This document shows, in pieces, positions 43,069 through 51,218 of a stretch of 64,000 nt of DNA. The position numbers were made by a program, and so were the translations under genes. Source of the DNA: Serpens sp035497915 (GTDB lineage: Bacteria > Pseudomonadota > Gammaproteobacteria > Pseudomonadales > Pseudomonadaceae); contig NZ_DATJCS010000014.1 of assembly GCF_035497915.1 (NCBI RefSeq), forward strand, positions 51,802 through 115,801. The letters run 5' to 3'. The notes below the pieces were generated by a model. It saw only the letters and a list, made by a program, of their open reading frames with translations, was not told the DNA's origin and searched no databases. The number at the start of each line of letters is the position of its first letter. Position 1 is the stretch's first letter.

Positions 43069-44147
43069 AAATCGTCTTCGTCGGCGAGGCGGTCTCCGGA
43101 TTTGGCGGCATGGAAACCGTCATTCGCACGCTGGTGCGCTGTTTCCGCGAGGATGCAGTGCCGGTGGATTGCGCGATCTATTTCTTCTGCCGCGATGAGC
43201 GGATGGACAAGGGCTGGCTTGCAGGCCTCGACGCTGCCTATTCCTATTCGCGCAACCGGATTGCCTACCTGCGCAACCGAACCCATGTTCGACGCTTCTC
43301 GCGCTTTCTCCGGGAGGAGCGCCCGGATGTCGTCATCTCGATCGATCCGATTTCCTGCCTGCTGGCGGCTCGCGCCCGAAAGGCGGCGAAGCTGGCCTTG
43401 CCGCTGTACTCCTGGGTGCACTTCTCGCTGGACCACAAAAAGCACGCGGATTGCATCGTCCATGCGGATTACCACCTGGCGATCAGCTCCGGCATCAAGG
43501 CGCAGATTGCCGCCCGAGGGGTCGATCCACAACGGATCTTCACGGTATTCAACCCGGTCGAGCCGCAGGCGCAAACCATCCCGCACCCAGCGCCGGGCGA
43601 AGAATGCGTGTTTCTCTACATGGGGCGGATGAAGTTCGAAGGACAGAAGCGCATCAAGGATCTGCTGGACACATTGGCGCAGGTCAAGGGCGCATGGCGG
43701 CTGCATATGGTCGGCGACGGCTCGGACATGGAGCGCTGCCAGGCGTATGGCCGAGAGTTGAGGATCGATGAGCGCATCGTCTGGCATGGCTGGCAGGCCG
43801 AACCGTGGGGGTATGTGCGGGAGCGGATTGGTCCGGTGTCCGCGCTGCTGCTGACGTCAGCCTTCGAGGGATTTGGGATGACACTGGTCGAAGCGATGTC
43901 GTATGGGATTTACTGCATCAGCTCCGATTGCCCGTCGGGACCGGCGGATATCATTCGTGAGGGCGTAAACGGCAAGCTGTACGCTCCGGGTGATCTGCGG
44001 ACTTTCCAAGGGTTGTTGCAGCAGGTAATCGATACTGGTGTGCAGGTCGATCAGGAAGGGATCAAGCGGGCGATCGATGGTTTTTATGTGGATAGATATT
44101 ATCGAAATTTCAGAGGTTTTTTTGAATCAACTGCCAAGCGTGGTTGA
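43065..44147 (+). CDS. WaaB-like LPS galactosyltransferase (GT4)
   Basis: The 360-residue protein resembles E. coli WaaB, the UDP-galactose:(glucosyl)LPS alpha-1,6-galactosyltransferase, along its whole length: MKIVFVGEAVSGFGGMETVI at the start, SLDHKKHADCIVHADYHLAISSGIK and YMGRMKFEGQKRIKDL in the middle, and EGFGMTLVEAMSYG as the GT4 nucleotide-sugar motif. The exact sugar is unknown. The ATG overlaps the previous stop by 4 nt (ATGA). GC content is normal until about 44080 and then falls sharply, so the 3' end seems to be at a recombination boundary. Confidence 0.85.
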   Translation: MKIVFVGEAVSGFGGMETVIRTLVRCFREDAVPVDCAIYFFCRDERMDKGWLAGLDAAYSYSRNRIAYLRNRTHVRRFSRFLREERPDVVISIDPISCLLAARARKAAKLALPLYSWVHFSLDHKKHADCIVHADYHLAISSGIKAQIAARGVDPQRIFTVFNPVEPQAQTIPHPAPGEECVFLYMGRMKFEGQKRIKDLLDTLAQVKGAWRLHMVGDGSDMERCQAYGRELRIDERIVWHGWQAEPWGYVRERIGPVSALLLTSAFEGFGMTLVEAMSYGIYCISSDCPSGPADIIREGVNGKLYAPGDLRTFQGLLQQVIDTGVQVDQEGIKRAIDGFYVDRYYRNFRGFFESTAKRG

Positions 44148-44447
44148 GCCGCTTAATTGCTGCGAATCTCGTATTGGCTGTGCCTGCAAACCTCTTGCTG
44201 CGGTGGACAGCAACCCAGTATCCCGCTCATGAGCTAAGCGGTCCTGCGCGCGACGCTCCTCCATTGTTAGCTCTATGCGGATGTGAGCTTCGTTTTGGTA
44301 TCTTCTCTCCTGCGATTTCTCTATAAAATGGCTGGCAGGCCGTAGCTTCTTCGGGTAAATTTCTGAGGAAAATTAACCCGGTCGATCCTTTTGATTTCTA
44401 AGGGATACTTTGGGGCTCGGCGGGGCTTTGAAATAGCGGAGTTTTGT
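44148..44447. other. Transition region with no recognised gene
   Basis: This 300-bp gap between two glycosyltransferase genes has intermediate GC and no convincing coding sequence. A 60-codon frame at 44144-44326 shows no family motif. It may hold the promoter of the low-GC block or the trace of a recombination event. Confidence 0.6.
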
Positions 44448-45428
44448 GTGGAAAACGTCAGGCCGTTGGTTTCGATAATCATCCCTGTTTATCGTGTTGA
44501 AGAATATATAAGGCGCTGTATCAATTCGGTTGTTGGGCAGACTTATAGGAATGTTGAGGTCATCCTTGTTGATGATGGCTCGCCAGACCGCTGTGGCGAA
44601 ATTTGTGATGAGTATGCTTTGCAAGATTCCCGAGTACAAGTTGTTCATCAGAAAAATGGTGGGGTGAGTGCGGCGCGTAACATAGCGCTTGATAGGGCTT
44701 CGGGTGCTTATGTAATGTTTGTGGATGCGGATGACTATATTGATGCGTCTTTGGTCGAGGTTTTGGTCGATAAGGCGGATGAGTTACAGGCGGAAATACT
44801 GTTATTTGACCACTGTGAGGTTAATGCAAAGGGTATAAAGCCATTTTTTAATGACTGGTACCCTGGGATATCAGCTGAAGAGCTGAAGCGTCGGATTGTT
44901 CGGGATACGGTCTATAATTCTCCGTGGGGGAAGTTTTTCAGGAAAGAGCTTTGGGGTGATGTCAGATTTCCGGTGGGTCAGCTTTATGAGGATCTTTATG
45001 TAATGCCCTCGGTTGTAATTCGGGCAAATAATTTGGCTTATGTGAAACTATCGCAGGTTGGTTATTATTATAATAGGGTTAATGTTGACTCAATTACTGC
45101 TGCCGTTAGGGATAGGGGAGCGTTAAACAGGTTTTACAGGGCTTTGGCTGTCGAGGAACACCGAAGGATAGCGGAGCAGATGGGTTGGGCTGATATTGCA
45201 GGCTGGGCGGAAGCTAAAGTTGTGCAGGAGATGATTCGATCTCTGTATGCGAACTCGAGGGCTCCGGAGCTTTCTGTTGATAAGCTGAATGTTGTTTTCG
45301 ATTACCTCGGCACGCATAGAGAGGCTGTCAGAAGTTTAAGTTTGAAATACAGGGTGCTGTTCTGGTCGATTTTTTCATTCCCGTTGCTTGCTAAATTATA
45401 CGGGCGAGTCCGATTTAAATTTAATTGA
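44448..45428 (+). CDS. GT2-family glycosyltransferase
   Basis: The 326-residue protein is a GT-A fold family-2 enzyme. It begins with PLVSIIIPVYRVEEYIRRC, has VDDGSPDRCG, and a DxD-type motif VDADD at 92-96. Such enzymes add a single sugar to LPS, capsule or O-antigen chains. The GTG at 44448 is chosen because GGAG lies seven bases before it and the GT2 fold begins at once; upstream TTG starts add unrelated residues. The base composition is near 40-45 percent GC and codons such as ATA and TTA are used, unlike the neighbours, which indicates transfer. Confidence 0.88.
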   Translation: MENVRPLVSIIIPVYRVEEYIRRCINSVVGQTYRNVEVILVDDGSPDRCGEICDEYALQDSRVQVVHQKNGGVSAARNIALDRASGAYVMFVDADDYIDASLVEVLVDKADELQAEILLFDHCEVNAKGIKPFFNDWYPGISAEELKRRIVRDTVYNSPWGKFFRKELWGDVRFPVGQLYEDLYVMPSVVIRANNLAYVKLSQVGYYYNRVNVDSITAAVRDRGALNRFYRALAVEEHRRIAEQMGWADIAGWAEAKVVQEMIRSLYANSRAPELSVDKLNVVFDYLGTHREAVRSLSLKYRVLFWSIFSFPLLAKLYGRVRFKFN

Positions 45429-45508
45429 ATATTTGCTGGTGCTGTTTGGAAGTATTTCCGCAGCTAGCTGCTCTAGGTTGAAGGGAATTTTAGCTTGTGG
45501 AGTGATGT

Positions 45509-46624
45509 ATGAAGGTTGGATTCTTGGTTTTGGGGCGGCAAGATGGCAAGGGTGGCTTGGAGAATGTGCTCTTGCATGTGGTGGAGGGTTTGAAAGCTCG
45601 GGATATTGAGTCTATTGTTTTTTTTCTACAGCCTTTCAAGGATAGGGGTTATAAAAAAAATTTTGAGAGCTATTATGAGTTTTCGATGCCTCCTATTCTG
45701 CGAGATAAAAATTTTTTTCGTCCCAGGGTGCTGTATAACTTGTTTTTGAGGTTGGGGGTTAGAGATATATTAAAAAGGGTTTCTCATTCCTGTGATGCGT
45801 TAGTGATCCTTAACGTTGAGCCTGTACTGTATAGGCTTAGAAAAGAGTTTGTACTTTTTAGGGAGGAAAATCCTGCGATCCCTCTATTTTCATGGCCCCA
45901 TGGTACGCTTTCCATAGATAGTGGTGATGTGGTCTCTGCAGCTTTGGATTTATTCGATGAGCATTTGGCAATTAGCAAAGGGCTCATGACCGAGCTTTCA
46001 GTTGGTTTTAACCGGCAGAATGTAACGTTTGTTGGGAATCCTATTCGGGAGGCTCAGCTTATACCGAGGGATGCTCGTAGATTTATTTACGTTGGGCGGA
46101 CCGATCCGGAGAAGCGGGTATTGGATCTGATCGGAATGCTCGCAGGCCTGAGGGGAGAGTGGACGCTTGATTTGATTGGTGGCTCTATGACAAGAGGGCG
46201 AGATGATGAGTTAAAGCGCCTGGTTATAGAGAAAGGGTTGGTAGATAGGGTTAGATTGCATGGCTGGCAGGAGGATCCTTGGAGTTTGGTCGATTCTGCA
46301 GGGGTTTTATTGCTTAATTCTAAGTACGAGGGATTTGGCCTGGTTATTGCTGAGGCAATGATGCGGGGGATTCCGTGTGTTTCAAGCAATTGTCCAGTGG
46401 GTCCTGCGAGTATTATTAGGGAAGGGGTTAATGGGTGGTTGTTTGAATTGGATGATCAAAGTCGTTGTCTAGGGATTTTGCAGAGTATTCTAGATGGGGA
46501 AACCTCTCTGCCTAGTAGAGAGTCGGTAAGAGATTCTGTTGTTGAGTTTTCGGTCGACAGGGTTGTTGATCGCTTTCGAGATGCGCTGCAGGAGGCAAAA
46601 AGTTTTTCCGGTCAGAATAAATGA
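45509..46624 (+). CDS. WaaB-like GT4 glycosyltransferase
   Basis: The 371-residue protein has an N-terminal GT-B half (MKVGFLVLGRQDGKGGLENV) and a C-terminal GT4 motif set (RFIYVGRTDPEKR, HGWQEDPW, EGFGLVIAEAMMRGIPCVSSNC). It is a distant paralogue of the WaaB-like gene upstream. The ATG has GGAG at seven bases. It is the most AT-rich gene of the window. It lies 80 bp after the GT2 gene, so they are probably co-transcribed. Confidence 0.86.
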   Translation: MKVGFLVLGRQDGKGGLENVLLHVVEGLKARDIESIVFFLQPFKDRGYKKNFESYYEFSMPPILRDKNFFRPRVLYNLFLRLGVRDILKRVSHSCDALVILNVEPVLYRLRKEFVLFREENPAIPLFSWPHGTLSIDSGDVVSAALDLFDEHLAISKGLMTELSVGFNRQNVTFVGNPIREAQLIPRDARRFIYVGRTDPEKRVLDLIGMLAGLRGEWTLDLIGGSMTRGRDDELKRLVIEKGLVDRVRLHGWQEDPWSLVDSAGVLLLNSKYEGFGLVIAEAMMRGIPCVSSNCPVGPASIIREGVNGWLFELDDQSRCLGILQSILDGETSLPSRESVRDSVVEFSVDRVVDRFRDALQEAKSFSGQNK

Positions 46625-46634
46625 CAAGGAGCTG

Positions 46635-46805
46635 ATGGTGGCTTGGTCTTTCGGTGGAAACTCTGCCGTGTCTGCCGTGTCTGCCGTTCATACGGACATA
46701 TTGCCTCCGCTCGTCGAAATCCAGCCATTCCGGTGGTGGCGAAGTGTTGCTGTGGGGGAGTTCGTTCAAGCGTGCTCGGACGCCCTGTCGCCGAGCCCAT
46801 GCTAG
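46635..46805 (+). CDS. Possible small open reading frame before msbA
   Basis: A 56-codon frame starts with ATG at 46635 after AAGGAG and ends next to the msbA -10 box. It includes a 9-bp tandem repeat (encoding repeated SAV). There is no family similarity that I recognise. It could be a small peptide, a remnant or chance. Confidence 0.15.
   Translation: MVAWSFGGNSAVSAVSAVHTDILPPLVEIQPFRWWRSVAVGEFVQACSDALSPSPC
46662..46687. repeat. 9-bp tandem repeat TCTGCCGTG
   Basis: Almost three copies of TCTGCCGTG lie head to tail in the 213-bp gap before msbA, at the edge of the low-GC block. Confidence 0.7.
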
Positions 46806-46808
46806 AAT
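46800..46808 (+). promoter_or_regulatory. Extended -10 promoter of msbA
   Basis: TGC-TAGAAT is an extended -10 element 29 nt upstream of the msbA ATG. A very similar element (TGT-TAGAAT) precedes hldE. No consensus -35 is seen. Confidence 0.55.
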
Positions 46809-46837
46809 CCGCCCCCTGCCGTCCCGGACCCCTGTGC

Positions 46838-48640
46838 ATGAGCCATTCCGACCCGCGCGCCGCCGGCGCCTCCAGCTTCAGGATCTATCTGCGCCTGCTG
46901 GGCTATGTGAAGCCTTATATCGGCTATTTCGCCCTGAGCATCCTGGGCTTCGTGATTTTCGCCTCTGGCCAGCCGATGCTGGCTGGCATCCTCAAGTACT
47001 TCGTCGATGGCCTGGCCAACCCGGAAGCCGCGATGTTCCCGGGCGTCCCGCTGCTGCAGGATTTCAAGCTGCTGGAAATCGTGCCGCTGATGATCGTGGT
47101 GATTGCCGCGTGGCAGGGCATCGGCTCCTTCCTTGGTAACTACTTCATTTCCAGGGTCTCCCTCGGGCTGGTCCACGACCTGCGGGTCGCGTTGTTCAAC
47201 AGCCTGCTGGTGCTGCCCAACCGTTATTTCGACGAGCACAACTCGGGTCATCTGATCTCGCGCATCACCTACAACGTGACCATGGTGACCGGCGCGGCCA
47301 CCGAGGCGATCAAGATCATGATCCGCGAAGGCCTGACAGTGATCTTCCTGTTCGCCTACCTGCTGTGGATGAACTGGAAGCTGACCCTGGTGATGGTGGC
47401 CATCCTGCCGGTGATCGGGGTGATCGTTGGCATCGCCGGCAAGAAGTTCCGCAAGCAGAGCAAGCGCATCCAGGTCTCGATGGGCGATGTTACCCATGTG
47501 GCCTCGGAAACCATCCAGGGTTACCGCGTGGTGCGCAGTTTCGGCGGCGAGTCGTATGAGTCGCGGCGTTTCCTGGAGGCCAGCGCCAACAATACTCACC
47601 GGCAACTGCGCATGACCCGTACCAGTGCCATCTACACGCCGACCTTGCAACTGGTGACCTATAGCGCCATGGCGGCGGTGCTGTTCCTCGTGCTGCTGTT
47701 GCGTGGCGAGGCGACGGTGGGCGAGCTGGTCGCCTACATCACCGCTGCTGGCCTGCTGCCCAAGCCGATCCGTCAGCTCTCGGAAATCAGCTCGACCATC
47801 CAGAAGGGCCTGGCCGGCGCCGAAAGCATCTTCGAGCAACTGGACGAAGCGCCCGAGCCGGATCGCGGCACCCAGGAGCGCGAGCGGGTGACCGGGCGGC
47901 TCGAGGTGCGCAACCTGAACTTCCGCTACCCAGGCAGCGACAAGGCGGTGCTCAGCGACATCAGCTTCACCGCCGAGCCGGGACAGATGGTGGCGCTGGT
48001 CGGGCGTTCGGGCAGCGGCAAGTCGACTCTGGCCAACCTGATTCCGCGCTTCTATCAGCACGAGCAGGGGCAGATCCTGCTCGACGGCATGCCGGTCGAG
48101 GACTACCGGTTGCGCAATCTGCGCCGCCACATCGCCCTGGTCACCCAGCAGGTCACCCTGTTCAATGGCACCGTCGCCGATAACATCGCCTACGGCGATC
48201 TGGCCGGCGCGCCCCGCGAGCAGATTGAGCAGGCCGCCGAGGCGGCCTATGCGCGGGAGTTCATCGATCGTCTGCCGGAGGGCTTCGACACCGACGTCGG
48301 CGAAAACGGCGTGCTGCTGTCCGGCGGCCAACGCCAGCGCCTGGCCATCGCCCGGGCGTTGCTGAAGAACGCCCCGGTGCTGATTCTCGATGAAGCGACT
48401 TCGGCGCTGGACACCGAGTCCGAGCGGCATATCCAGGCTGCGCTGGATCGGGTGATGAGCGGGCGCACCACGCTGGTGATCGCCCACCGGTTGTCCACCA
48501 TCGAGAAGGCCGACTTGATCCTGGTGATGGATCAGGGGCGCATCGTCGAGCGTGGCAACCACGCCGAGCTGCTGGCCCAGCAGGGCTATTACGCCCGGTT
48601 GCATTCCCACCAGTTCAAGGACGAGGACGCCGAGGCCTGA
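46838..48640 (+). CDS. msbA: Lipid A export ABC transporter MsbA
   Basis: The 600-residue protein is a fused membrane/ATPase ABC exporter. Six helices occupy about residues 20-320. The ATPase domain has Walker A GRSGSGKST (about 388), signature LSGGQRQRLAIARAL (about 494) and Walker B VLILDEATSALD (about 515). It flips core-lipid A across the inner membrane. The ATG at 46838 gives the usual N-terminus; upstream in-frame codons lie before the -10 box. Its stop is 4 bp from the stop of the convergent kinase-fold gene. Confidence 0.95.
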   Translation: MSHSDPRAAGASSFRIYLRLLGYVKPYIGYFALSILGFVIFASGQPMLAGILKYFVDGLANPEAAMFPGVPLLQDFKLLEIVPLMIVVIAAWQGIGSFLGNYFISRVSLGLVHDLRVALFNSLLVLPNRYFDEHNSGHLISRITYNVTMVTGAATEAIKIMIREGLTVIFLFAYLLWMNWKLTLVMVAILPVIGVIVGIAGKKFRKQSKRIQVSMGDVTHVASETIQGYRVVRSFGGESYESRRFLEASANNTHRQLRMTRTSAIYTPTLQLVTYSAMAAVLFLVLLLRGEATVGELVAYITAAGLLPKPIRQLSEISSTIQKGLAGAESIFEQLDEAPEPDRGTQERERVTGRLEVRNLNFRYPGSDKAVLSDISFTAEPGQMVALVGRSGSGKSTLANLIPRFYQHEQGQILLDGMPVEDYRLRNLRRHIALVTQQVTLFNGTVADNIAYGDLAGAPREQIEQAAEAAYAREFIDRLPEGFDTDVGENGVLLSGGQRQRLAIARALLKNAPVLILDEATSALDTESERHIQAALDRVMSGRTTLVIAHRLSTIEKADLILVMDQGRIVERGNHAELLAQQGYYARLHSHQFKDEDAEA

Positions 48641-48644
48641 GTGG

Positions 48645-49421
48645 CTAGCTGAAGTCCAGCCCCTTGGACTTCAGCCGCTTGCGGATCAGGGCCAGGATGC
48701 GGTCGGCTTCGGCGGCAGAGTCGGCATAGCGGTCGAGAAACAGCCGAAAGGGCTCGGGACTCTGCGCGAACTGGGTCAGACGCAGGCCCAGGTTGGCCAG
48801 GCTGCGTTCCTGCTGGTGCCGGCGCAGCCATGCTGGGCTGCGCCGGGTGCGGTCATTGTCGAACAGGATCAGACGCCCCTCGTCGGTGAACGCCAGGTTG
48901 TACGGCGTACAGTCACCATGCACGAAGCCGGCCCGGTGGAAGCGGCGCAGCTCGTCGGCGGTCGAGGCCAGCACGGCCCGGGTTGCCTCGGCATCCGGCG
49001 CGGTATCCAGCCGTTGCGCCAGGTTGGTGCCCAGGCGCTCATAGCTGATGAACAGTTCGGTCGGCCAACCCCAGGATGAACGACGCCGGGCGGCAAGGAT
49101 CGGCAGCGGACAGACGAAGCCCTCGGCCAGCAGGGCCTGCGAGACACGCAGGATCGCCAGGGCCCGCGAGGGGCGCAGGTACCATTTCAGGTCGCTGACC
49201 CAGCGGCGCGGGCCGTGCGCGTCGCCGCCGCTGCGCAGGATCTTCACGTACACCCGTCCCGCCGGGGTTTCGACCCGGCGCACCTGCCGCGAAGGGAAGT
49301 CGACCACCGACTCGCCGGGATTCAGCGTCAGCCAGCCATCCACATCCTCCAGCAGCGACTGCCAGCCGTTGGCGATGCGGCCGTGCCAGCCCTGCGAGTG
49401 GTAAGGGACATAGAACGTCAT
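48645..49421 (-). CDS. WaaP/InaA-type sugar kinase-fold protein
   Basis: The 258-residue protein belongs to the lipopolysaccharide kinase / RIO-like fold. It has an ATP lysine candidate K60 (GRVYVKILRSGG), the catalytic loop HGDCTPYNLAF with Asp170 and Asn175, and a DxD-like FDND (187-190). Its place between msbA and hldE is shared by other pseudomonads and suggests phosphorylation of a core sugar. The ATG at 49421 is preferred over a TTG at 49469, although no clear Shine-Dalgarno is seen. The gene is opposite to both neighbours. Confidence 0.8.
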   Translation of the reverse strand: MTFYVPYHSQGWHGRIANGWQSLLEDVDGWLTLNPGESVVDFPSRQVRRVETPAGRVYVKILRSGGDAHGPRRWVSDLKWYLRPSRALAILRVSQALLAEGFVCPLPILAARRRSSWGWPTELFISYERLGTNLAQRLDTAPDAEATRAVLASTADELRRFHRAGFVHGDCTPYNLAFTDEGRLILFDNDRTRRSPAWLRRHQQERSLANLGLRLTQFAQSPEPFRLFLDRYADSAAEADRILALIRKRLKSKGLDFS

Positions 49422-49524
49422 GGGTTGGAGGAGGCTCCGGTCAGGTGGGGAATGTGGCCGGTCCGTCAAGCGTAGTCCAGGCCTGCTACGGGCTGAGTGT
49501 GCCGCTATGGCCGTTTCCGCGCTG

Positions 49525-49533
49525 TGTTAGAAT
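49525..49533 (+). promoter_or_regulatory. Extended -10 promoter of hldE
   Basis: TGT-TAGAAT lies 32 nt before the hldE ATG. It closely resembles the msbA element. No good -35 is seen. Confidence 0.55.
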
Positions 49534-49565
49534 CCGCGCATTTTTCGCCTGCCTCCGGAGTGTCC

Positions 49566-50987
49566 ATGCACCTGTCCATGCCCCGTTTTGACCAGGCCGC
49601 CGTGCTGGTGGTCGGTGATGTCATGCTCGACCGCTACTGGCATGGCGGCACCTCGCGCATCTCGCCCGAGGCGCCGGTGCCGGTGGTCAAGGTCGAGCAC
49701 CGAGAAGATCGCCCGGGTGGCGCGGCCAACGTGGCGCTGAACATCGCCGCCCTGGGCGCGCCGGTCCGCCTGGTCGGTGTCACCGGCGAGGACGAGGCGG
49801 CCCACTGCCTGGACCAGAGCCTGACGGCCGCCGGCGTGGTCACCTGCTTCCAGCGCATCGGCGACCAGCCGACCATCGTCAAGCTGCGCGTCATCAGTCG
49901 CAGCCAGCAGCTACTGCGCATGGACTTCGAGGAACCCTTCAATACCGACACCGCCGCGCTGGCCGCCGAGGTCGAGCGGCAGCTAGCCGGCGTGAAGGTG
50001 CTGGTGCTGTCCGACTACGGCAAAGGCGCGCTGCAGAATCACCAGGCACTGATTCAGGCCGCCCGCGCGCGCAACATCCCGGTGCTGGCCGACCCCAAGG
50101 GCAAGGATTTCTCCATCTATCGCGGTGCCAGTCTGATCACCCCCAACCTCTCCGAGTTCGAGGCGGTCGTCGGCCACTGCGCGGACGAGGCCGAGCTGGT
50201 GGCCAGAGGCAGCCGGCTGATGGCCGAGCTGGAGCTGGGCGCGCTGCTGGTGACCCGCAGCGAGCATGGCGTGACCCTGCTGCGTCCGGATCAGCCGGCG
50301 CTGCACCTGCCGGCGCGTGCCCGCGAGGTGTTCGACGTCACCGGCGCCGGCGACACGGTGATCTCCACCCTGGCCGCCGCGCTGGCGGCCGGCGAGGAGC
50401 TGCCCCAGGCCACGGCGCTGGCCAACCTGGCGGCCGGCATCGTGGTCGGCAAGCTGGGCACCGCCGCCATCAGCGCACCGGAACTGCGTCGCGCCGTCCA
50501 GCGCGAGGCGGGTTCCGAGCGCGGCGTGCTGTCCCTCGACCAGTTGAAGCTGGCCATCGAGGATGCCCGCGCCCAGGGCGAGAAGATCGTCTTCACCAAC
50601 GGCTGCTTCGACATCCTGCATGCCGGCCATGTGACCTACCTGGAACAGGCCCGCGCCCAGGGCGACCGCCTGATCGTCGCGGTCAACGACGACGCCTCGG
50701 TGACCCGCCTCAAGGGGCCGGGCCGCCCGATCAACGCCGTCGACCGGCGCATGGCCGTGCTGGCCGGCCTGGAAGCGGTGGACTGGGTGACCAGCTTCGC
50801 CGAGGACACGCCGGAGAACCTGCTGCGCGAGCTGTTGCCGGATGTGCTGGTCAAGGGCGGCGACTATGGCATCGAGGGTGTGGTCGGCGCCGACATCGTC
50901 CGCGCCCATGGCGGCGTGGTGAAGGTGCTGGGGCTGGTGGAAAACAGCTCGACCACCGCGATCGTCGAGAAGATTCGCCAGAAGTGA
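49566..50987 (+). CDS. hldE: Bifunctional heptose kinase / heptose-1-phosphate adenylyltransferase
   Basis: The 473-residue protein has an N-terminal ribokinase-family domain (about 1-318, with the catalytic GAGDTVIST near 259) and a C-terminal nucleotidyltransferase domain (about 340-473, TNGCFDILHAGHVTYL). It makes ADP-heptose for waaC and waaF: it phosphorylates D-glycero-D-manno-heptose 7-phosphate at C1, then adenylylates heptose 1-phosphate. The ATG at 49566 has GGAG at seven bases. REP elements follow the stop. Confidence 0.96.
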   Translation: MHLSMPRFDQAAVLVVGDVMLDRYWHGGTSRISPEAPVPVVKVEHREDRPGGAANVALNIAALGAPVRLVGVTGEDEAAHCLDQSLTAAGVVTCFQRIGDQPTIVKLRVISRSQQLLRMDFEEPFNTDTAALAAEVERQLAGVKVLVLSDYGKGALQNHQALIQAARARNIPVLADPKGKDFSIYRGASLITPNLSEFEAVVGHCADEAELVARGSRLMAELELGALLVTRSEHGVTLLRPDQPALHLPARAREVFDVTGAGDTVISTLAAALAAGEELPQATALANLAAGIVVGKLGTAAISAPELRRAVQREAGSERGVLSLDQLKLAIEDARAQGEKIVFTNGCFDILHAGHVTYLEQARAQGDRLIVAVNDDASVTRLKGPGRPINAVDRRMAVLAGLEAVDWVTSFAEDTPENLLRELLPDVLVKGGDYGIEGVVGADIVRAHGGVVKVLGLVENSSTTAIVEKIRQK

Positions 50988-51033
50988 TCGCCAGCCTGGA
51001 ATGCCGGTAGGCTTTCGGGCGGGCCGCAGCCAG

Positions 51034-51108
51034 AAGCTCGCGGACGAGTCCGCTCCCAGGAGTTCGTGCGGGGGCTTGCTGGCCATTGTGGGAGCGGACT
51101 TGTCCGCG
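51034..51108. repeat. REP doublet after hldE
   Basis: An inverted pair of REP elements (51034-51059, GAAGCTCGCGGACGAGTCCG...; 51087-51108, TTGTGGGAGCGGACTTGTCC...) lies in the 231-bp hldE-acyl-CoA dehydrogenase gap. The rest of the gap, from 51109 to 51218, has no clear feature besides the next gene's upstream region. Confidence 0.85.
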
Positions 51109-51218
51109 CTGCCTTGCCGCGCATGCCGATCCGCCAGCCGCTGCCGGCGCCAGGGTCATAGGCTGCCTCCGGCTCCCTGAGCATCATCCCGGTTCCGCGC
51201 CGAATCGGGACGATACCC

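Noticed and set aside
44144..44326. A 60-codon frame between two glycosyltransferase genes
   Set aside because: It has no similarity to a known family, no clear ribosome site, and lies in a composition transition.
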